NCBI GenBank assembly: GCA_001552515.1
Contig: BCRI01000017.1
Coordinates: 1-64,000 of the forward strand
From: Sphaerimonospora mesophila NBRC 14179 = JCM 3151
GTDB lineage: Bacteria > Actinomycetota > Actinomycetes > Streptosporangiales > Streptosporangiaceae
DNA length: 64,000 nucleotides
Reading direction: 5' to 3'
The notes beneath the pieces are model-generated. The model saw nothing but the letters and a program-made list of their open reading frames with translations. It was not told where the DNA came from and did no database searches. A program made the translations under genes and the position numbers. Of the stretch, positions 18,943 through 26,908 are shown piece by piece (the stretch's first letter is position 1; every line of letters starts with the position of its first letter).

Positions 18943-19020
18943 GGCCCCTCCAGACCCGGCCTCAGCTGAACAAGCCTATCCGGGACCGCCGTTCAGGCGA
19001 TCCCCGGATTCGCATACTGA

Positions 19021-19039
19021 ACCGTCCAGACGGTATAGT
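19021..19039 (+). promoter_or_regulatory. TetR operator overlapping a leaderless promoter
   Basis: Perfect palindrome ACCGTC-CA-GACGGT (19021-19034) abuts and shares one base with the -10 TATAGT (19034-19039). The ATG of the TetR gene is 7 nt downstream, so its transcript should be leaderless. The layout predicts autorepression. Confidence 0.65.
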
Positions 19040-19046
19040 ACGGTCC

Positions 19047-19538
19047 ATGAGAAGGGATGAGCTACTCGACGCGGCGGAGTGCCTGCTCGACGATCAGGGC
19101 GTCCAGGGCCTGACCCTGGCCGCGGTCGCCGAGCGCGCCGGCGTCAGCAAGGGCGGCCTTCTCTATCACTTCGCGAGCAAGGAAGTCCTGATCAAAGCCA
19201 TGATCGAGCGCTTGATCGCGGATTTCGACGCGCTGGTCGAGGCGCAGCACGAACCCACGTACACCCGGGCCTACCTGGCCGCCACGTTCGAGGCCGTCGA
19301 GAGCGGCCGGCTGCGACGCTGGGCCGTGGTCACCGGGGCCGCGGGAGACCCCGGGCTGCTCGCACCGCTTCGCGAGGCGATGGCCCGCTGGCATACCCAC
19401 GGGCTGGACGACGAGCCCGATCCGCTGACGTCCCAGGTCGTACGCCTCAGCTGTGAGGGTCTCTGGGACGTCGCCACCCACAGCCCCTCGACCATCGATT
19501 ACGCGGCGGTCCACCGGCGGTTGCTCGAATTGCTGTAG
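19047..19538 (+). CDS. TetR/AcrR family repressor
   Basis: 163 aa. N-terminal HTH (LLDAAECLLDDQGVQGLTLA, then AERAGVSKGGLLYHFASKEVLI; residues ~5-50) and a short all-alpha ligand domain with a conserved W (WAVVTG). No ribosome site, but a TATAGT -10 lies 7 nt upstream. A palindromic operator overlaps that promoter. The MFS transporter gene follows in the same direction after 240 bp, a typical pairing of efflux pump and repressor. The inducer is unknown. Confidence 0.9.
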   Translation: MRRDELLDAAECLLDDQGVQGLTLAAVAERAGVSKGGLLYHFASKEVLIKAMIERLIADFDALVEAQHEPTYTRAYLAATFEAVESGRLRRWAVVTGAAGDPGLLAPLREAMARWHTHGLDDEPDPLTSQVVRLSCEGLWDVATHSPSTIDYAAVHRRLLELL

Positions 19539-19778
19539 CCGATCGCCATAACGACTCCCCCGTAACGCCTGACCGCCTCGCACCCGCCTCGCACCGCATC
19601 GCACGACCGCCCTGCCGAGCCGTACAGGTGCTCCGGCGGACACGTCTCGCCGTACGGCACCCGCCGCGCGTCTGCGCGCGGCCACGCGGTGGCGCCGGCC
19701 ATCCTGCGCGGATCTCGGCCGCGCTCTCCCATCCCCCTCATCTCACACGCTTGAAAACTTCCAGGAAAGGAGGCCGTG

Positions 19779-21053
19779 ATGACCCGCGCCCTGGGGGCGG
19801 CCCGTTACGGGTCGGTCCTCACGTTCGCTCTGGCCGGTCTGCTGTGCGGGACGTTCACCGTACGTCTGCCCGCGCTGGTCCACCGGCTCCAACTGACCGA
19901 GTCGTCGGTCGGCGTCGCGCTGCTCTGCTGGGGGCTCGGTGCGCTGCTCACCATGCAGCTCATGCGCGTCGTCATGGCCAAGGTCGGCAGCAGCGGCGTG
20001 CTCAGGGTGGCCGCTCCCCTGTGCGCCGCCTCGCTGGTGCTCGTCGCGGTGGCGCCCTCCTTCCCGACCATGGTCGCGGCCGCGACCCTGTTCGGCATGG
20101 CGTTCGGCGTCGTGGACGTGGGCATGAACGCCCAGGGCTCGACCGTCGAGCAGGCGTACGGCAGGCCGCTGATGAGCGGGATGCACGCCGGCTGGTGCGT
20201 GGGCGCGATCTCGGCGGGATTGCTCGGCACGGCGGCGATCGCGGCCGGCCTGTCCTTCACCGCCCATCTCGTGATGATCGCCCTGGTGTCGTTGCCCGCC
20301 TCGCTCGCGATCGGCCGCACCTACCTTTCGGAACCGGCCGCCGAAGGCGCCTCCGGCACGAGGGGCACGTCGGGCAAACGGGGCAGAATGCCCGGCATCG
20401 TCTATCTGCTCGGCGCGATCACGTTCGGCGCTTTCATGATCGAGGGAGTCGTGGCCGACTGGAACGGCCTGTATCTCCTCGGCACGCTCGGCGCCCCCGA
20501 GTCCGTGGCCGCACTCGGCTACCCCGTGTTCGAGGCGGGCATGCTGGCGGCCCGGCTGAGCGGGGACCGGCTCCGCGACCGGTACGGCGCACGCGGCCTG
20601 ATCGTCACCTCTGGGGCCGCCGCTGCGGCGACGTTCCTCCTCGTCATCGCCGCGCCGTCCGCTCCCCTCGCGGTGACCGGGATGTTCTTCGTCGGCCTCT
20701 CGGTGGCGACGATCTCGCCGATGGCGCTGTCGCTCGCCGGCACCGCGACCGACCGGCCGGGACCGGCGATCGCCCAGGCGGGCGCGATGGGCTACGCCGG
20801 GCTCCTGCTCGGCCCGGTGGTCGTCGGTTTCCTGTCGACCGCGACCTCCCTGCGCGCCGCGCTGGGCATCGCGGTCGCGCTCGGCCTCCTCGTCGCGGTC
20901 GCCGGTCGCTTCCTTCCGGCGGTCATGAGGACCGCCGCCCCGCCCGCCGGGTGCGCGCGGCCGCATGAGACCGACGGCACGGCCGGCGATGCTGCCGACA
21001 AGACGGCGGCCGATGCCGGCGGGGTCCCCGAGCACCTGCCCGTCGCCGCGTGA
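19779..21053 (+). CDS. MFS transporter
   Basis: 424 aa, 12 predicted membrane segments in two halves, with a central cytoplasmic stretch around residues 190-210 (SGTRGTSGKRGRMPG). Resembles the YbjJ/FucP-like group (LLCWGLGALLTMQLMRVVMAK). AAAGGAGG at 19766-19773 is 5 nt from ATG 19779, against 2 nt from the in-frame GTG 19776, so ATG is chosen. Located behind the TetR gene and probably repressed by it. The substrate is not predictable, though an efflux role is likely from context. Confidence 0.88.
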   Translation: MTRALGAARYGSVLTFALAGLLCGTFTVRLPALVHRLQLTESSVGVALLCWGLGALLTMQLMRVVMAKVGSSGVLRVAAPLCAASLVLVAVAPSFPTMVAAATLFGMAFGVVDVGMNAQGSTVEQAYGRPLMSGMHAGWCVGAISAGLLGTAAIAAGLSFTAHLVMIALVSLPASLAIGRTYLSEPAAEGASGTRGTSGKRGRMPGIVYLLGAITFGAFMIEGVVADWNGLYLLGTLGAPESVAALGYPVFEAGMLAARLSGDRLRDRYGARGLIVTSGAAAAATFLLVIAAPSAPLAVTGMFFVGLSVATISPMALSLAGTATDRPGPAIAQAGAMGYAGLLLGPVVVGFLSTATSLRAALGIAVALGLLVAVAGRFLPAVMRTAAPPAGCARPHETDGTAGDAADKTAADAGGVPEHLPVAA

Positions 21054-21077
21054 ATCCGGTCGGATCGGCGGCCTCCC

Positions 21078-21165
21078 TGCCGGGACGAGAGCGGCCCCCT
21101 GCCGGGAAGAGAACGGCCCTCGGCCGGGAAGAGAGCAGCCCCCGCCAGGAAGAGAGCGGTCTCCC
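21078..21165. repeat. 22-bp tandem repeat, four units
   Basis: Four consecutive 21-22-bp units with consensus TGCCGGGAAGAGAGCGGCCCCC start at 21078, 21100, 21122 and 21144. They lie directly after the MFS gene and before the strong hairpin at 21179. They do not form an open coding frame of interest. Confidence 0.8.
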
Positions 21166-21178
21166 AGCCGTGAGGACA

Positions 21179-21231
21179 CGAAACGCGGACGGCGCCGCAC
21201 CACGGGTGGTGCGGCGCCGTCCGGCGTTTCG
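21179..21231. terminator. strong bidirectional terminator between MFS and etfA
   Basis: Long inverted repeat: CGAAACGC-GGACGGCGCC-GCACCAC pairs with GTGGTGC-GGCGCCGTCC-GGCGTTTCG, a 25-bp stem with a single bulged G, followed by TTTCGG. It separates the convergent MFS and etfA genes. Confidence 0.85.
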
Positions 21232-21270
21232 TTTCGGCGAACCGTGTCCGATCAGCCCGTTTCGCCATGC

Positions 21271-21377
21271 CCCATTGCGCTGTTTCCCATCAGCGCCGGG
21301 TCCTGTTCGCGCTGTGTCCCATCGCGGTGTGTCCCATCGCGCTGTGCCCGATTAGCGCTCTGCCCATCGCGCTGTGC
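21271..21377. repeat. 15-16-bp tandem repeat, seven units
   Basis: Consensus CCCATCGCGCTGTGC; units start at 21271, 21286, 21302, 21318, 21333, 21348 and 21363, some diverged. They lie between the bidirectional terminator and the end of etfA. The sequence is unrelated to the 22-bp repeat on the other side of the hairpin. Confidence 0.75.
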
Positions 21378-21414
21378 CCGGCAACCCGGCGGCCGGGCGG
21401 CGTACGCGCGAGGG

Positions 21415-22368
21415 CTACTTGCGCTTCTCGATCTCCTCGGTGAGCTGGGGGACGACCTGGAAGAGGTCGCCCACCACGCCGTAGTCGGCGATCTCGAAGA
21501 TCGGCGCCTCGGCGTCCTTGTTGATCACAACGATCGTCTTGGACGTCTGCATGCCGGCCCGGTGCTGGATCGCGCCGGAGATGCCGGCCGCGATGTAAAG
21601 CTGCGGCGCCACGGTCTTGCCGGTCTGCCCGACCTGGAACTGGTGCGGGTACCAACCGGCGTCGGTGGCGGCACGCGAGGCGCCGACCGCCGCGTCGAGA
21701 GAGTCGGCGAGCTTCTCGATGAGGGCGAAGCTCTCGGCCGACCCCACACCCCGGCCACCGGAGACCACGACAGCGGCCTCGGTCAGCTCCGGACGGGCGC
21801 CCTTCTCCTGCTTGACCCGCTCCACGATCCGCGCGGCACGGGCGGCGTCCGACAGGGCGACCTCCACCTTCTCCTCGGCGGCGGCACCGGCCGTCGCGAC
21901 GGGAGCGGCGGAGTTGGGACGCACCGCCACGATCGGCGTGCCCTTGGCGACCCGGCTGCGCACGTTGACGCCACCACCGAAGATCGACTGGTCGGCGACG
22001 AAGCCCTCACCCAGACCCACCGCATCGGTGATCACACCGGAGTCCGTCTTGACGGCCAGCCGACCGGCGATCTCCTTGCCCTCGGCCGTGGCCGCGACCA
22101 GGACACCGGCCGGCGCCTTGTCCGCCACGAGCTTGGCCAGCAGCTCGGCCTTGGGCGCCACGACGTAGCCGGTGATCTCCTCGGCGTCCGCCACGTAGAT
22201 CTTCTCCGCGCCGTACTCGGCGAGCTTGGCCTTGGCGGCGTCCGAGTAGCCGGGCCCGGCCCACACGGCGGCCGGCGCGCCCAGCGACCGGGCCAGCGTC
22301 AGCAGTTCGAGGGTGACCTTCTTGACATCGCCGTCGACATGCTCGACGAGAACCAGAACCTCACTCAT
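21415..22368 (-). CDS. etfA: electron transfer flavoprotein alpha subunit
   Basis: 317 aa. FAD-carrying subunit that passes electrons from acyl-CoA and other dehydrogenases to the respiratory chain. The C-terminal FAD-binding signature is intact: [53 protein letters not shown] (split here as the QVGQTGKTV and GISGAIQH loops) and IVVINKD. The start [13 protein letters not shown] (ATG 22368) is 10 bp after the etfB stop, so the pair is one operon in the order etfB-etfA. Confidence 0.96.
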   Translation of the reverse strand: MSEVLVLVEHVDGDVKKVTLELLTLARSLGAPAAVWAGPGYSDAAKAKLAEYGAEKIYVADAEEITGYVVAPKAELLAKLVADKAPAGVLVAATAEGKEIAGRLAVKTDSGVITDAVGLGEGFVADQSIFGGGVNVRSRVAKGTPIVAVRPNSAAPVATAGAAAEEKVEVALSDAARAARIVERVKQEKGARPELTEAAVVVSGGRGVGSAESFALIEKLADSLDAAVGASRAATDAGWYPHQFQVGQTGKTVAPQLYIAAGISGAIQHRAGMQTSKTIVVINKDAEAPIFEIADYGVVGDLFQVVPQLTEEIEKRK

Positions 22369-22378
22369 TCCAAGCCCC

Positions 22379-23158
22379 TCACACGAACTTCTTCGACGCG
22401 AGGAACTCGGCGATCTTGGCGCCGCCGTCGCCCTCGTCCTTGACGATCGTCCCGGCCGCACGCGGCGGCGCGGCCGCGAAGTCGACGACCTCGCTCCACG
22501 CGTTCGCCAGCCCCACCTGGTCAGCGGAGATCTCCGCGTCGGCGATGCCGAGCGTCTCGACCGGCTTCTTCTTGGCCGCCATGATGCCCTTGAAGGACGG
22601 GTAACGCGGCTCGTTGATCTTCTCGACCACGGACACGACGGCCGGCAGCGATGCCTCGACCTTGTCGTACCCGTAGTCGGTGAGGCGCTCGATGGCGATG
22701 GCCGACCCGTTCACCTCGACCTTCTTGGCCAGGCTGAGCTGGGGGACGCCGAGGCGCTCGGCCAGCATCGCGGCGAGCACACCGGTGCGGGCGTCGGTGG
22801 ACTCCGAGCCGAGGACGACCAGGTCGAAACCGATCTTCTTCAGCGCCTGGGCCATGGCGTACGAGGTCGACAGCGCGTCCGAACCGTGCAGCGCGTCATC
22901 GCTGAGGTGGACGGCCTTGTCCGCGCCCATGGCGAGCGCCTTGCGGATGGTCTCGGTGGCCTTGCCCGGGCCCATGGTGAGCACCGTCACTTCGCCCCCG
23001 TGGGCCTCCTTGAGCTTCAGCGCCTCCTCGACCGCGTATTCATCGAGCTCGTTGACGACGCCGTCGGCGGCATCGCGGTCGAGTGTCTTGTCATCGGACC
23101 TCAGCTTGCGCTCGGTCGCCGTGTCGGGGACCTGCTTCACGCAGACGACGATGTTCAT
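22379..23158 (-). CDS. etfB: electron transfer flavoprotein beta subunit
   Basis: 259 aa, AMP-binding partner of EtfA. Begins MNIVVCVKQVPDTATERKL and contains the characteristic VLTMGPGKATETIRKALAMG and LVVLGSESTDARTG segments and the EtfB recognition loop (LTDYGYDKVEASLPAVVSV region, ~190). First gene of the etfBA operon. About 250 bp without a gene lies upstream, before the end of the kinase gene; a TANNNT-like TAACAT sits in it, but I do not assign a promoter. Confidence 0.96.
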   Translation of the reverse strand: MNIVVCVKQVPDTATERKLRSDDKTLDRDAADGVVNELDEYAVEEALKLKEAHGGEVTVLTMGPGKATETIRKALAMGADKAVHLSDDALHGSDALSTSYAMAQALKKIGFDLVVLGSESTDARTGVLAAMLAERLGVPQLSLAKKVEVNGSAIAIERLTDYGYDKVEASLPAVVSVVEKINEPRYPSFKGIMAAKKKPVETLGIADAEISADQVGLANAWSEVVDFAAAPPRAAGTIVKDEGDGGAKIAEFLASKKFV

Positions 23159-23411
23159 GGCCGGTGGCCGACCTCCCCTTTCCGTACGGCTGACGCCGCG
23201 ATTTCGTTCCGTGCCGTGGGGTACGCACACGCTGGACGCACGACTTCCAAATGGGAGCCAAGGCTATGTTACCCGCGAGTAGCTTAGCCACACCTCTCCA
23301 TCGCCATCACGATACCGAAGCATGTTCCGGACCTATCGCAGCCCTCCTCCCCATCCGGCAAGCGCTGCCCACAGTCACATGCGCTTGGAGCCACAGGGAT
23401 TACGGACCGGA

Positions 23412-24800
23412 TCAGCTCGCGACGACGAGGGTGATCAGCAGGAACAGCACGGTGGCGACGGCGAAGAGCAGCGTCATCGTGCTGAACAGCGAGCTGAGCA
23501 GCGCGTAGACGGCGACGACGCCGACCCCGCCCGCGGCGTCGACGACCAGCCTGGCCCGCGCCCTGGCGGCCAGACCGAAGGCGGCGTCGATCAGCACGCC
23601 GATGCCGTACAGCACGAGCAGGAGCAGTGAGATCTCGGGGAGGTTCCGCGAGGCCGCCGCGGCGAACAGGCCGACGACGAGGGCCGATCCGATGACCCAC
23701 CGCCGGTGCAGCTTCTGCCGGTGCTTCGCCCGCGCGTCGAGGTGCCCCGCGTCGGGGCGCCCCTCCGGACGTCTCTCCCGGGGCCGCCACTCCCTGGTGG
23801 GCGCGGAGCCACGCGCACCGGGCAGCCCCTCGGCGAGCCCACCGGCGGGCCCGTCGAGCGTGGGCGCGGCCGAAGGCAGCGGGGCCCGGACGGGAGAGGA
23901 CACGACGGGCGAGGCGGCGGCGAGCCTGGCCACCAGGCTCGCCGCCGTCGGCCGCGCTCCGGGATCCCTGTCCAGGCACTCGGCCAGCAGCGGGGCGAGC
24001 CAGGACGGCACACCGGAAAGGTCGGGTTCGTGGTGGACCACCCGATAGGCGACGGCCGTCACGGGCCCGGTGCCGTACGGCTGCCGCCCGGTCGCGGCGA
24101 AGGCCACCGTCGCCGCCCAGGCGAACACGTCGGCCTCCGGCCCGGCGGCCCAGCCCTCCAGCACCTCGGGCGCCAGGTAGCCGGGGGTGCCGACGACCGC
24201 TCCCGACGCCGTGACCGACGCGGACTCCAGCGCGCACGCGATGCCGAAGTCGATCAGGTACGGCTCGCCGTCGGCGATGATGACGTTGGCGGGCTTGAGG
24301 TCTCGGTGCACGATCCCGGCGGCGTGGACACATTCCAGCGCCTCGGCCAGTCCGCGCGCGAGCCGGACGAGATCGTCCCCCTCGATCGGCCCACCATCGG
24401 CCATGACGACGCTGAGGGCACGACCCTGGACATATCGGGTCACGATGTATGGCCGGGAGCCGGTCAGGGAGGCGTCGAGGATCTCGGCGACGTGCGGGCC
24501 GCGCACCCGGCGCATGGTCTCCACCTCGCGCGCCAGGCGGGCGATCGCGCGGGAGTCGGAGGCGATGTGCGGGTGGAGCATCTTCACGGCGACCGTGCGG
24601 CCCTCCGGGTCGAGGGCAAGATGCACCTCGCCGAATCCGCCGGAGCCGAGCGTGGAGAGCAGGCGATACGGGCCGAGGAGCGCGGGTTCTGTCTCGAGAC
24701 CGGATTCCGCGGCCTGGTCCGGCTGCTCGGAGTTCCCCTGATGGCTCCCCTGACGGTCCCCGTGTCGGGGGTGAGGGCTCAGGTGTTCCGGTGAACCCAT
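23412..24800 (-). CDS. membrane-anchored Ser/Thr protein kinase (1 of 3)
   Basis: 462 aa, Hanks-type kinase. N-terminal Gln/His-rich tail (1-40), kinase domain ~43-300 with GSGGFGEVH, the VAVKML lysine, HRDLKPAN, DFGIA and GTPGYLAPE, then a basic Pro/Arg-rich linker and a C-terminal domain with about four hydrophobic segments (from WVIGSALVVGLFAAA to the end). It has no PASTA sensor. All catalytic residues look intact, so it is predicted active at the inner membrane. GGAGGAGCGGA precedes ATG 24800. It is the last of three tandem kinase genes, 42 bp behind the second. Confidence 0.9.
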   Translation of the reverse strand: MGSPEHLSPHPRHGDRQGSHQGNSEQPDQAAESGLETEPALLGPYRLLSTLGSGGFGEVHLALDPEGRTVAVKMLHPHIASDSRAIARLAREVETMRRVRGPHVAEILDASLTGSRPYIVTRYVQGRALSVVMADGGPIEGDDLVRLARGLAEALECVHAAGIVHRDLKPANVIIADGEPYLIDFGIACALESASVTASGAVVGTPGYLAPEVLEGWAAGPEADVFAWAATVAFAATGRQPYGTGPVTAVAYRVVHHEPDLSGVPSWLAPLLAECLDRDPGARPTAASLVARLAAASPVVSSPVRAPLPSAAPTLDGPAGGLAEGLPGARGSAPTREWRPRERRPEGRPDAGHLDARAKHRQKLHRRWVIGSALVVGLFAAAASRNLPEISLLLLVLYGIGVLIDAAFGLAARARARLVVDAAGGVGVVAVYALLSSLFSTMTLLFAVATVLFLLITLVVAS

Positions 24801-24842
24801 TCCGCTCCTCCGCTCCTCCTCGGCTCCCTCCCGGGCGTCGGG

Positions 24843-26897
24843 TCAGTTCCAGAAGGTGAGGAAACCCAGGCCGATCCTGTCCATGATGTCACCGATGAGG
24901 CCGCCGACGAGGTTGACGACCGTGTCCTCGCCCCTGCGCCTGAGGTCTGCCACGACGTGGTCGATCGCCACCGAGGGCGGTCGCCACGGAGCCCAGGAGG
25001 CGTCGGCAGACATCGCCGTCATCACCGCGAACAGCGCGACGGTGCCCACCGTGATCGTGATCACCATGCCGGCGCCGGGACTGCGGATCGCCGAGCTGAG
25101 CGCCCGCGAGACCGCCTTCCGCGGCGCCGATCCGCCCGGCAGGACGAACAGCCCCGCGACGAACGCTCCCGCGGCGTAGGCCGCGGCCGGATCGGTGCCC
25201 ATCTTTCCGATGTACACGAGCCCGCCCCACACGCACATCGCGAACATCGCCGCCAGCGGGACCTGGATGAGCGTGGCGAGCGCCGACTTGATCAACGCCC
25301 AGGGTGTGCCCAGGATCGCCAAGAAGGGGTCCGCTCCGCTGCTCCCCCTGATCGATCGGCGTGCCGCGAGGTCGCTCAGCAGATGATGGCCCACGCGCAG
25401 GCACAGCGCCGCCACGACGGCGAACAGGCTCACGGTGACCGGCAGCAGGCAGGCCAGGGCCACGAGCACGACCAGGAGCAGCCCCGCGAGGACCGGGTGC
25501 GCGGCACGGTAGCGCGGCCGCGACGGGTCCCGCCCGTACGGCACGGCCTCCGCCGGCGGGGCGGTCGGACGCGCGACCGCCTGCGGCGGCACGGGCGGCG
25601 CGGTCGGCGGTGCCGCCACCTGAGGGGGTGGCGGGTAACCGGCGACCCGCTGGTCGGGATATGGCTGGTAGACGGCCGGCGGCGGGCCGTACCCCGGCGC
25701 GTAGCCGGGCTGGGCGTAGGCGGGCGGGCCATAGGCCGGCTGAACGTACCCGGGGGCCTGGCCGTGCCCCGGCGGGCCGTAAGCGGGCGGGACCGGCGCT
25801 GGGCCGGGTGCGGAAACGGGCCGCTGTCGCGTGTCCCGGCGGGGGCGCTCCGGCTCGACGTAGTTGACCGGGGGAAGCAGGTCGGCGTAGTCGTCGGAGC
25901 GGCCGTCCGGCAGGACGCCGGTCCGATCCGGCCGTGCCGGGGCGCTCGAATGTGCGGCCGCCTCGTCGATGACCGCGGTCTCGTCGTAGGCCGCCGGGCC
26001 GGGGCCCGCCCTGTCGCCGTCGAGGCTCGTGGCGTCGAGCAGCCGGGTGCCGCCGTCGCGCGCGCCGTTCTCGTGGAACGTGGTCACCGAGGGGTCGAGC
26101 GCCCGTGACAGCTTGAGCAGCGAGGCGGCCGCCGGGCGGGCCTCGGCCTCCTTGGCCAGGGCCATCCGGAGCCACTCCCGCAGCCAGGCGGGTGCGAGGT
26201 CGAGCTGCGCTTTGCCCTCGAGCACGTTGTAACAGACCGACTCGAACGTGCCGGATCCGAACGGCGGCCGCCCGGTCGCCGCGAAGAACACGGTGGCCGC
26301 GAGCGCGTGCACATCGGCCGCCTGGGTGATCTCGGTGTCCCGGATGATCTCGGGGGCGAGGTAGCCGGGGGTGCCGACGAACATCCCGGTCTGCGTCAGC
26401 CGGGTGGCGTTCACCAGGTGCGCGATGCCGAAGTCGATCACCAGCGGTTCGCCGTCGACGAGCATCACGTTGGCCGGCTTGAGGTCACGGTGGATGACGT
26501 CGGCCGCGTGGATGGAGACCAGGGCCTCGCACAGCCCGCGGGCGAGCCTGACGATGCCGCCGTCGTCGAGCGGCCCGTCCTCCAGCACGGTCTGCTCCAG
26601 CGTCCGCCCGGGGGCGTACCTGGTCACGATGTACGGCGAGGCGCCGGTCAGGTCGGCGTCGAGAACCTCGGCGACCCGCCTGCTGCGCACCCGGCGCATG
26701 GTCTCGACCTCGCGGGTGAGCCGGTCACGTGCCTTGAGGTCGGTCGCGACGTGCGGATGCAGGACCTTGACGGCGACCTCGCGGCCCTCGCCGTCCAGAC
26801 CGAGATGGACGACCCCCATGCCGCCCTCGCCCAGCCGGCGCAGCAGCCGGTAGGGCCCGATCCGCTCCGGAGCCTCCGGAGCTTCGATTGTCGACAT
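24843..26897 (-). CDS. membrane-anchored Ser/Thr protein kinase (2 of 3)
   Basis: 684 aa from ATG 26897 (GGGGG six bases upstream; a start further upstream would overlap the preceding gene). Kinase domain ~12-270: GEGGMGVVH, VAVKVL, HRDLKPAN, DFGIAH, GTPGYLAPE. A long Pro/Gly/Tyr-rich linker (~380-480; repeated AYGPP/GYAPGYGPP) leads to a C-terminal membrane domain with four to six hydrophobic segments. Only 11 bp separate it from the upstream kinase. The low-complexity linker is probably extended and could be a docking or phosphorylation region; that is inference. Confidence 0.9.
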   Translation of the reverse strand: MSTIEAPEAPERIGPYRLLRRLGEGGMGVVHLGLDGEGREVAVKVLHPHVATDLKARDRLTREVETMRRVRSRRVAEVLDADLTGASPYIVTRYAPGRTLEQTVLEDGPLDDGGIVRLARGLCEALVSIHAADVIHRDLKPANVMLVDGEPLVIDFGIAHLVNATRLTQTGMFVGTPGYLAPEIIRDTEITQAADVHALAATVFFAATGRPPFGSGTFESVCYNVLEGKAQLDLAPAWLREWLRMALAKEAEARPAAASLLKLSRALDPSVTTFHENGARDGGTRLLDATSLDGDRAGPGPAAYDETAVIDEAAAHSSAPARPDRTGVLPDGRSDDYADLLPPVNYVEPERPRRDTRQRPVSAPGPAPVPPAYGPPGHGQAPGYVQPAYGPPAYAQPGYAPGYGPPPAVYQPYPDQRVAGYPPPPQVAAPPTAPPVPPQAVARPTAPPAEAVPYGRDPSRPRYRAAHPVLAGLLLVVLVALACLLPVTVSLFAVVAALCLRVGHHLLSDLAARRSIRGSSGADPFLAILGTPWALIKSALATLIQVPLAAMFAMCVWGGLVYIGKMGTDPAAAYAAGAFVAGLFVLPGGSAPRKAVSRALSSAIRSPGAGMVITITVGTVALFAVMTAMSADASWAPWRPPSVAIDHVVADLRRRGEDTVVNLVGGLIGDIMDRIGLGFLTFWN

Positions 26898-26908
26898 GTC
26901 GTCCCCCG

